From assembly GCA_023398375.1 (NCBI GenBank), contig JAEWSH010000047.1:1-7384 (forward strand): a stretch of DNA of 7,384 nucleotides, in the 5' to 3' direction. The stretch comes from Bacillota bacterium. GTDB taxonomy: Bacteria > Bacillota > Clostridia > Lachnospirales > Lachnospiraceae. Shown in pieces: positions 1 to 6,062 of the stretch (positions are counted from its first letter, which is position 1; every line of letters begins with the position of its first letter). Under the pieces are notes generated by a model, which saw nothing but the letters and a program-made list of their open reading frames with translations, did no database searches and was not told the origin of the DNA. A program made the translations under genes and the position numbers.

Positions 1-295
1 CCGGCTTCAATGGTTCGGGAGTAGTAAATTCCCAAACGCCATCCTTCCCCTCTGTCAAATCGGCAATGCCCGGTGCATCATAATCGCCACGAGGAGTCTT
101 AATAGTTTGTGGAGGCAGAAAATCACCGGTAATCTGCACCCTTACAGCCTTAGGAGCTTTCAAGCGAAAAGTAACCGTGTTGTCGTCATGAATATCAGGA
201 GAGACAACTGCCGCACCTCCCCAAAGAGCTTGCTGTGCAAAAAGGGTGACACAGCAGACCAGCAGCATAGCTGCCAAACTTAATAATCTTTTCAT
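1..295 (-). CDS. Secreted esterase with CBM48-like N-terminal domain (partial, N-terminus only)
   Basis: The ATG at 295-293 opens a frame that stays open to the window edge, giving 98 complete codons; the C-terminal part is missing. Residues 1-20 form a Sec signal peptide (MKRLLSLAAMLLVCC, then VTLFA), with likely cleavage after Ala20 before Gln-Gln. The Cys14-Cys15 pair does not fit a lipobox, since Val precedes the first Cys, so a soluble exported protein is favoured. From about residue 25 the sequence WGGAAVVSPDIHDDNTVTF, then RLKAPKAVRVQITGDF, matches the immunoglobulin-like E-set/CBM48-type domain that precedes the alpha/beta-hydrolase domain in many Bacteroidota CE1 esterases (acetyl-xylan or feruloyl esterases). 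The catalytic domain is not in view, so esterase activity is inferred from this N-domain and from the upstream CE1 gene. It starts 31 nt after that gene's stop on the same strand, with no promoter or terminator visible between them. It could instead be another CBM48-containing protein, but the exact wording of the N-domain favours the esterase group. Confidence 0.82.
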   Translation of the reverse strand, partial: MKRLLSLAAMLLVCCVTLFAQQALWGGAAVVSPDIHDDNTVTFRLKAPKAVRVQITGDFLPPQTIKTPRGDYDAPGIADLTEGKDGVWEFTTPEPLKP

Positions 296-326
296 AATTT
301 CTTATATTGAATGAATTAGATTTTTA

Positions 327-1211
327 TTATTTAGCAAAGTTACGACTTACAAAAGGCAGGCACATATAAAGCGCCGAATGCCAATATTCGCTGGTATGTC
401 CGCCATCCCGCACACGGAACTGGCAAGGGATATCGGCATTACGCATCGCCTGGAAAAACTCGATATTACGATCCAGCAGAAAGTCATCGTCTCCGCAATC
501 CACAAACCACTGTACTGTACGAAGCTGTGCCTTACGCGCATCGTCCGCTTCGGCCACATACCTGATGCAACTATGTTCTTGCACAGAACGCGTCAGCACA
601 GCCATCTTGTTTGTGGGGTCGGGATCTTTTCCCGCCTCCTCACCACTGACGGGGATATTCATCAAAGCACTCATGGCATAGGCGGCACAATACATATCCG
701 GATAGCGCTGTGCATAGCTTGCCGTTCCGCCTCCGCCCATAGAAAGTCCGGCAATGGCACGATGCTGCTTATCACCTTTCACCCGGTAGGTCTTCTCTAT
801 ATAAGGAAGGAACTCCTTATAGAAGAAATCTTCGTAAGCCCAGCCCGGCATATTGAAGTAGCCGTTCCAGCAAGTAGCTGGATTACCTCCGGCATTAGGG
901 CTGACGATAATCATCTCGCAAGCCTCGCCCGATGCCACCAACTGGTCCATCACGTCCTTCACACGTTGGTCTGTAAACCAACTGGTATTCACCCCCGACA
1001 TGCCATGTAGTAGATAGAGAATCGGGTATTTTCTCGTAGCATCCACCTCATAACTTTGAGGTAAATAAATTGTAAACTGCCGGTTTGCATCCAATATCTT
1101 GCTGTAGATACTGTCCGTCACCACTTTGCTCTGCGGTCCCCAACCGGAGAATTGTGCATATGCCGTCAGCATGGTGAAAATAGCCAGAAAAGTAAATAAG
1201 ACTTTCTTCAT
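327..1211 (-). CDS. Secreted CE1/esterase D-like alpha/beta hydrolase
   Basis: A complete 294-residue protein running from the ATG at 1211 to the TAA at 329-327. Residues 1-19 are a Sec signal peptide ending AYA before Gln20, so the mature enzyme is likely periplasmic or secreted; there is no lipobox. The rest is one alpha/beta-hydrolase domain of the esterase D/CE1 type. It shows YLLHG (66-70) at the oxyanion-hole turn, the nucleophile elbow GLSMG with Ser157, an acidic cluster DCGDDDF (238-244) that should hold the catalytic Asp, and GGHTSEYW with the catalytic His272. The triad therefore looks intact. Family members hydrolyse acetyl, feruloyl or other acyl esters on plant glycans, and some act on small esters; the substrate cannot be read from the sequence. 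Length is normal for a bare catalytic domain, with no carbohydrate-binding module. It lies 121 nt after the SusD-like gene and 31 nt before a second esterase, which suggests a role in deacylating the imported glycan. Names such as S-formylglutathione hydrolase or tributyrin esterase would be less specific, and the signal peptide argues against the former. Confidence 0.9.
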   Translation of the reverse strand: MKKVLFTFLAIFTMLTAYAQFSGWGPQSKVVTDSIYSKILDANRQFTIYLPQSYEVDATRKYPILYLLHGMSGVNTSWFTDQRVKDVMDQLVASGEACEMIIVSPNAGGNPATCWNGYFNMPGWAYEDFFYKEFLPYIEKTYRVKGDKQHRAIAGLSMGGGGTASYAQRYPDMYCAAYAMSALMNIPVSGEEAGKDPDPTNKMAVLTRSVQEHSCIRYVAEADDARKAQLRTVQWFVDCGDDDFLLDRNIEFFQAMRNADIPCQFRVRDGGHTSEYWHSALYMCLPFVSRNFAK

Positions 1212-1243
1212 GGTATTTTAGATTTTAATGTTTCTCATATTTA

Positions 1244-1267
1244 TGATACATCAAGGGTAAGGTATCA
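1244..1267 (-). other. Small inverted repeat in the leader of the CE1 esterase gene
   Basis: Reading the minus strand, TGATAC (1267-1262) is followed after 12 nt by its exact complement GTATCA (1249-1244). The hairpin would have a 6-bp stem and lie 32 nt upstream of the esterase ATG. It has no following T-tract and only two G-C pairs, so it is unlikely to be an intrinsic terminator. It could be an mRNA leader structure or an operator, or simply chance in AT-rich DNA. Confidence 0.3.
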
Positions 1268-1279
1268 GAAACGGTTATG

Positions 1280-1287
1280 CAAAAATA
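1280..1287 (-). promoter_or_regulatory. Possible Bacteroides -7 promoter element before the CE1 esterase
   Basis: The minus strand reads TATTTTTG here, an exact match to the Bacteroides -7 consensus TAnnTTTG. No matching TTTG-type -33 element is present at the usual spacing of about 19-21 nt upstream, so the promoter is only half supported. If real, transcription would begin roughly 60 nt before the esterase ATG. It would let the two downstream esterases be expressed independently of the SusC/D genes. Confidence 0.33.
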
Positions 1288-1310
1288 AAAACTTATGATT
1301 TCTTTTGTCA

Positions 1311-1322
1311 TGATATATATCA
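1311..1322. repeat. 12-bp perfect palindrome just after the SusD-like gene
   Basis: TGATATATATCA is self-complementary over 12 bp and begins 10 nt beyond the SusD-like stop codon. It shares the TGATA half-site with the inverted repeat at 1244-1267. It is almost wholly A/T, so it is too weak for a terminator stem. A protein-binding site is conceivable but unproven. Confidence 0.35.
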
Positions 1323-1332
1323 GTTTCTTTTC

Positions 1333-2898
1333 CTACCAATTTTCATTCTGCACCATATTCGGATTCAGTTCAAGCTCCTTGCGCGGTATAGGCAACAACT
1401 TATGCTTCGGTTTGAAGCCATAAGTGGAATTCCGGTACTGGAATTCCGTACCCTTGGAAGAATAGCTCGGTATTTCTTTACCCTGATTGGCCATTACTGT
1501 TTCGGCATCGCCCCAACGCACCAAATCCTGAAAGCGTACACTCTCCAGACAAAGTTCCAGACGTTTTTCTTTCTTCACATCATCCAATGTTACAGAAGTC
1601 AGACCATTCAGTTGGGCACGGGAACGTATCTGGTTGACGTATTCCAATGCTTTACCGCTATTGCCATTCTGCACATGTGCTTCAGCAGCCAGCAACAACA
1701 CTTCAGCATAACGCATCACGCGCAGGTTAATGTACTGCAAGGCTTGAAAGTAGGAAGCATCATATACACAGTCCTCTTTCAGAGCACGGTTCTTCCACAT
1801 AAAATACCCCTCGTGTCCCACCAGGTTCGCTCCTGCCTGCAAAGAAATACCAAGATTCTCCAATTGGGCAGCCGTACGGATGGAGCTGTTCAAACGATAG
1901 CCATTTTCACCTTCCATGGCAACAAAAGCTTCATATAAATCCTTTGTCGGATTCATGAAACCATAAGTACCCGTAGCAATGTAGGAAGAGGCCTCGCTAC
2001 TCAGTGTCAGTTTTTCCGTACGCCACCCCTGCATAATGAAGGTCATTGTCATCTGGTTCCAGGCCTGCTCAGAGTCATTGCGTTTCTGCACTTCCAACAT
2101 AGACTCGCAACAGCCATTGGCAGCAACGTGCAGCAGTTTATCATAATCACCCGTATAGAGCGCGTATTTACCAGACTCTATGACTTCATCCAGAATACCG
2201 GCAGCATCGCCATACTTCCCTTGAAACAAATAAGCTTTACCCAACATGGCCTGCGCCACCTCTTTCGTAATCCGAATACCCGTCTCACTGTCGTTTACAT
2301 CCGATTTGGAAGGAAGCGCATTAGAATTTATAGCCTCCGTCAAATCGCTCTCTATCAATGCCCACATAACCTCCGGCGTACTGTTGCCGAGGCGATATTC
2401 TCCCGGAGTCAACAAATGGTCCACCACCGGAGCCGTACCAAACAGAGTGACCAGTTCAAAATTCGACCATGCACGGAAAAACCTGGCTTCGGCAACAGCA
2501 CGTTTCTTGACTTCCGTATCCGGCTCCAACAAATCAATAATCAGATTCGACTTATAAATTATGCCGTACATACCCGAATACAGCCCCTGTACCATGCCAT
2601 GGTCCGTGTCAAATGTATATTCATTCAACTGTTCCATTTGAGAGTTGTCACCCCGCGAGCCACCTCCAGCCCAAACATCATCGGCCAACAGATTCTTTGT
2701 GAAAAACCAGTTATAGTAATTGCCTCCCCAACTACTATACAGAGAAGCCAAAGCTTGTATGGCATCGTCATCAGTCTTATAAAAATCTTCCTGACTACCC
2801 ATATTTCCATGTTTTGCTATATCAAGGCGATCTTCACAACCGGTACTGAATACGGAGAGTAACCCCAGCATCAGTATATAAACATATTTAGTTTTCAT
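1333..2898 (-). CDS. SusD/RagB-like surface glycan-binding lipoprotein
   Basis: A complete protein of 521 residues from the ATG at 2898 to the TAG at 1335-1333. The frame extends four codons upstream to a TTG at 2910, but the ATG is preferred because it gives a standard lipoprotein signal, MKTKYVYILMLGLLSVFSTGC, with the lipidated residue at Cys21. The acidic residues right after it (E-D-R-L-D) resemble the Bacteroidota signal that sends lipoproteins to the cell surface. The body is the SusD fold. An N-terminal SusD-like region with TPR-type helices includes ITKEVAQAMLGKAYLFQGKY, and a C-terminal SusD/RagB region includes RYAEVLLLAAEAHVQNGN, then KRLELCLESVRFQDLVRW near 445-462. It ends with the family hallmark LLPIPRKELELNP and a final QNENW. 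SusD proteins cap the SusC barrel and hand glycans to it. The gene follows the SusC-like gene after only 23 nt, the usual paired arrangement, and the two products should form one complex. The ligand cannot be predicted from sequence. Confidence 0.95.
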   Translation of the reverse strand: MKTKYVYILMLGLLSVFSTGCEDRLDIAKHGNMGSQEDFYKTDDDAIQALASLYSSWGGNYYNWFFTKNLLADDVWAGGGSRGDNSQMEQLNEYTFDTDHGMVQGLYSGMYGIIYKSNLIIDLLEPDTEVKKRAVAEARFFRAWSNFELVTLFGTAPVVDHLLTPGEYRLGNSTPEVMWALIESDLTEAINSNALPSKSDVNDSETGIRITKEVAQAMLGKAYLFQGKYGDAAGILDEVIESGKYALYTGDYDKLLHVAANGCCESMLEVQKRNDSEQAWNQMTMTFIMQGWRTEKLTLSSEASSYIATGTYGFMNPTKDLYEAFVAMEGENGYRLNSSIRTAAQLENLGISLQAGANLVGHEGYFMWKNRALKEDCVYDASYFQALQYINLRVMRYAEVLLLAAEAHVQNGNSGKALEYVNQIRSRAQLNGLTSVTLDDVKKEKRLELCLESVRFQDLVRWGDAETVMANQGKEIPSYSSKGTEFQYRNSTYGFKPKHKLLPIPRKELELNPNMVQNENW

Positions 2899-2921
2899 TA
2901 TCAGTATCAATTTGAGGTTTA

Positions 2922-5900
2922 TTAAAATTCAATGTTAAAGCCTAACACCACTTTTTTGGAACAAGGATAAGAGCCTTTGTCGATTCCCATACCTGAAGTA
3001 GAATTGGCAGCAGCTTCTGGATCAAAGCCCGGGTACTTGGTGAACGTGAAGAAGTCATCCAAAGAACCATAGATGCGAAGATTACCGACACAAAGTTTTT
3101 TCATCCAATTCTTTGGGAATGTGTATCCCAGCTGAATCTGCTTGATTTTGAAGAAAGAACCGTCATAGACCAATGCATCAGAAATCTGATATTTATCCAT
3201 ATTGGTGGCACCGGCACGGGGTACCGACCCATTGGGATTGGAAGCTGTCCAACGATTGTCATAAAACACCTCTTTCATTTTATTGGAAGCGGCAAAGTCA
3301 GGCCGGCTGATACAATTAAAAATGTCATTACCTTGCGAGCCCGTTCCGAACACAGTCAAGTCAAAGCCTTTCCATCCGGCTGTCAAAGTAATACCATAAG
3401 TAAAGTCAGGAATGGCATCACCGATATATGCCAAGTCACCATCATTCAGGTCACCGCTCTCATCCAAGTCATAGAATGTGGGATCACCGGTTGCCGGGTC
3501 AACGCCTTTGAACTTGTATCCACGGAAATAGTATACCGGATATCCCTCCTCAAAATAAGTAATGGTACTGGTGTGGAAATTCACGCCCGAAAGACGGGTG
3601 ATGGATGGGTCTATATAGGTTACTTTGTTTTTCAGAGTTGCAAGATTAGCACGCACACCATAGTTGAAACTACCGATACGGTCCCTCCATCCCAACTCGA
3701 ACTCCCAGCCTTTATTGCTTACATTACCGGCATTCATCGGAGAGGTTGAACCACCGATAATCAATGATGGAGTAGTGCCGGACACCAGCAGGTCTTTCGT
3801 TTTTTTATCGAAATAATCCATACTGAAGGTCAGACGGTCATTCAAAAAACGTGCATCGATACCCACATTTATTTGTTCGGAGGTTTCCCACTTCAACTCA
3901 TCGTTGCCCATTGTGGAAGGAGCAGCACTGGTAATGTACGAATTCCCCATTACAAAAGGATAAAGGCCTCCCAATGCCATGTCAGTACTATAAGCATATC
4001 CGCTCAATGCAGCCAAACTACCATTCTGTCCCCAACTGGCACGCAGTTTCAGACTGCTGACATGATCCTTCAGAGGTGCAAAGAACTTTTCTTCGGAAAC
4101 CGTCCACCCTACGGATACTGCGGGGAAATACCCCCAACGGTTCGTGGCAGGAAGCAGAGAAAGGTCGGCTGCGTCTGCACGTAGAGATGCCTGCAACAAA
4201 TAACGTCCTGCAAACTCATAACCTACACGGCCGAAATAAGAGAGCTTGGCTGAACGCGTCTTCTCACCACCCACCCCTTTAATGGCAGAAGCTGAAGCAT
4301 AATTCAAATAGTAGAACAACGGATCATTTTTTTTCAGTGCATCCTCTTCATTGGGAGAAAGACTGCCGTTTACGTAGTCATAAGTGGATTCCTGATATGA
4401 CATACCCACCATGGCCGTCACCGTATGCTGTCCGAAGGTCTTCATATAATTGGCAAAGTTCTCCCACTGATAATAAATAGTAGTTGACGAAGTATTACTT
4501 TGACCGACATAGTCACGGCTTTGCGTGGCATTGCCATAGAAAGGAAGGTCTGTTGTAGAGCTACGGGTACCAGACAAGCGGTAACCGAAACGGGAAGTAA
4601 AAGTGAATCCCTTGAAAGGCTTGAAGTCCGCATACACAGAACCGTTTACGTTAAAACCACTGTTCTTACCAATGTTATTGTCACGCATAATCATAGGATG
4701 ATATTGCTCACCTGCAAAAAATTTGGAAACAGCATAATAGTTTCCATTGTCATCCTGCAACAAGTGCTTGCCACTATTCAGGGCGGTCAGCATATGGGTG
4801 GGCAGGTTTTCGTATGTATAAGTATCCGGAGTCAGCGGGTCGAGCTGCAATATGGAAGTCAGCAAGCTGCCATACTCATTATTGGTGGAGACACTCCGTA
4901 CGTTGTATTTTTCTATCTGGTTGGTGGTTCCCACTTTCAGCCATGGCTTGATTTCATATTCAGAGTTGATAGTAGCAGTCAAGCGCTTATAAGTATCGGC
5001 ATTACCTTTCACGATACCATTATCGTCCAGATAGGTCAGGGAGAGATAATAGTTCCCTCTGTCACTGCCATTAGTAAACGCAATGTTATGCTTCTGCATG
5101 CGACTGTTTTCAAAAGCTACATCAGTCCAGGCCGTATTGGTCACACCGTCCCAATTCTGTAACAGATAATCTTCCGTGAAGGTATTCGCCTCTACCATGT
5201 AGTCTATGTACTGTTCAGCACTCAGCATCTTGGGTACACGTGCCAGTGACTGGGAGGAGAATTGGAAATCGTACGTAATTTTACCTTGGCCGGACTTACC
5301 TTTTTTCGTGGTAATAAGTACCACACCATTGCCGGCCTCAGCACCGTAGATGGCAGCAGAAGCGGCGTCTTTCAGCACTTCCATGGAGGCAATATCATTA
5401 GGATCAATGCCACTAATGTCGGATAGGCGGACACCATCCACCACATAAAGCGGATTGGAGGACACATTGGACGAGTAGCCGCGCACACGTACCGTAGGCG
5501 AGGAGCCCGGTGCGGCAGAGGTCTGGATAACCTGCACACCAGCAGTCTTGCCCTGCAAGGCAGCAGGCGCATTACTAATGGTACGATTCTGCATATCCTC
5601 GGTTTTCACCTGGGAAATGGCACCCGTAACGGAGCTCTTCTTCTGTACACCGTAGCCCACTACCACCACTTCGTCCAATGTCTTGGTATCTTCCTTCAAT
5701 GTGACATTCATCACTCCAGGCACGGCTTTCTTCTCTTGTGTAACGTAGCCGATATAGGAATAAACGATAACAGCACCCTCCTTGACGGACAGCATATAGT
5801 TACCATCCAAGTCGGTAATCACACCGTTCGTTGTACCTTTTTCGAATACACTTACACCAATCATAGACTCCTTCAGGTCATCTGTCACTTTACCCGACAC

Positions 5901-6002
5901 CTTTATCTGGTTCTGTGCCAGCAGGAAAGGCATCCCAGCCAAAAGGAAAAGTGCTGACATCGCCAGCCTTTTCACTGCATTGTTTCTCATAATGCTTTTC
6001 AT
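2922..6002 (-). CDS. SusC/RagA-like TonB-dependent outer-membrane transporter
   Basis: A complete 1026-residue protein from the ATG at 6002 to the TAA at 2924-2922. A second in-frame ATG at codon 5 (5990) would also give a good signal peptide, so the start is uncertain by four codons. The signal peptide ends near Ala29-Gln30 (FLLAQ). Next come a carboxypeptidase-D regulatory-like domain (about 33-105, IKVSGKVTDD through DLDGNYMLSV), a TonB-box-like segment TLDEVVVVGYG (108-118), the plug domain (about 119-235, with NPLYVVDGVR, MEVLKDAASAAIYG and NGVVLITTKKGK) and a 22-strand-type barrel to the C-terminal Phe of VLGFNIEF. An acidic DLDESGDLNDGD stretch near residue 846 matches a common SusC feature. 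It should import oligosaccharides into the periplasm using TonB/ExbBD energy, with the SusD-like protein as lid. There is no N-terminal STN domain, so direct signalling to an ECF anti-sigma factor is unlikely. It lies 60 nt downstream of the carboxylesterase gene with no clear terminator between, suggesting one transcript. Confidence 0.96.
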   Translation of the reverse strand: MKSIMRNNAVKRLAMSALFLLAGMPFLLAQNQIKVSGKVTDDLKESMIGVSVFEKGTTNGVITDLDGNYMLSVKEGAVIVYSYIGYVTQEKKAVPGVMNVTLKEDTKTLDEVVVVGYGVQKKSSVTGAISQVKTEDMQNRTISNAPAALQGKTAGVQVIQTSAAPGSSPTVRVRGYSSNVSSNPLYVVDGVRLSDISGIDPNDIASMEVLKDAASAAIYGAEAGNGVVLITTKKGKSGQGKITYDFQFSSQSLARVPKMLSAEQYIDYMVEANTFTEDYLLQNWDGVTNTAWTDVAFENSRMQKHNIAFTNGSDRGNYYLSLTYLDDNGIVKGNADTYKRLTATINSEYEIKPWLKVGTTNQIEKYNVRSVSTNNEYGSLLTSILQLDPLTPDTYTYENLPTHMLTALNSGKHLLQDDNGNYYAVSKFFAGEQYHPMIMRDNNIGKNSGFNVNGSVYADFKPFKGFTFTSRFGYRLSGTRSSTTDLPFYGNATQSRDYVGQSNTSSTTIYYQWENFANYMKTFGQHTVTAMVGMSYQESTYDYVNGSLSPNEEDALKKNDPLFYYLNYASASAIKGVGGEKTRSAKLSYFGRVGYEFAGRYLLQASLRADAADLSLLPATNRWGYFPAVSVGWTVSEEKFFAPLKDHVSSLKLRASWGQNGSLAALSGYAYSTDMALGGLYPFVMGNSYITSAAPSTMGNDELKWETSEQINVGIDARFLNDRLTFSMDYFDKKTKDLLVSGTTPSLIIGGSTSPMNAGNVSNKGWEFELGWRDRIGSFNYGVRANLATLKNKVTYIDPSITRLSGVNFHTSTITYFEEGYPVYYFRGYKFKGVDPATGDPTFYDLDESGDLNDGDLAYIGDAIPDFTYGITLTAGWKGFDLTVFGTGSQGNDIFNCISRPDFAASNKMKEVFYDNRWTASNPNGSVPRAGATNMDKYQISDALVYDGSFFKIKQIQLGYTFPKNWMKKLCVGNLRIYGSLDDFFTFTKYPGFDPEAAANSTSGMGIDKGSYPCSKKVVLGFNIEF

Positions 6003-6062
6003 TAGTTGTTAATTAGATTTATTAATAAAAGGGTTATATTCATTCTTCATCGGATACCTGCA

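Noticed and set aside
378..1010. A 210-codon plus-strand open frame opposite the CE1 esterase
   Set aside because: The minus-strand gene has a signal peptide and an intact catalytic triad; the opposite frame has neither a recognisable domain nor a leader.
1426..1447. Two GGAATTCC palindromes 14 bp apart
   Set aside because: They lie inside the conserved end of the SusD-like gene and are explained by the encoded residues; no flanking repeat or other structure supports a site.
2128..2862. A 244-codon open frame on the plus strand opposite the SusD-like gene
   Set aside because: It is antisense to a gene with clear family motifs over its full length, and its translation shows no domain pattern; it is a frame shadow.
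2899..2910. TTG at 2910 as the start of the SusD-like gene
   Set aside because: The ATG four codons later gives a compact lipoprotein signal with a charged N-terminus; the extra Leu/Met-Ile-Leu-Ile residues add nothing and would need a rarer start codon.
4500..5162. A 220-codon plus-strand open frame opposite the SusC-like gene
   Set aside because: It lies wholly within the conserved SusC coding region, and its translation resembles no family I recognise.
6003..6062. Possible promoter or terminator between the carboxylesterase and SusC
   Set aside because: I find no TAnnTTTG motif and no stem followed by a T-tract on the coding strand; read-through is the simpler reading.
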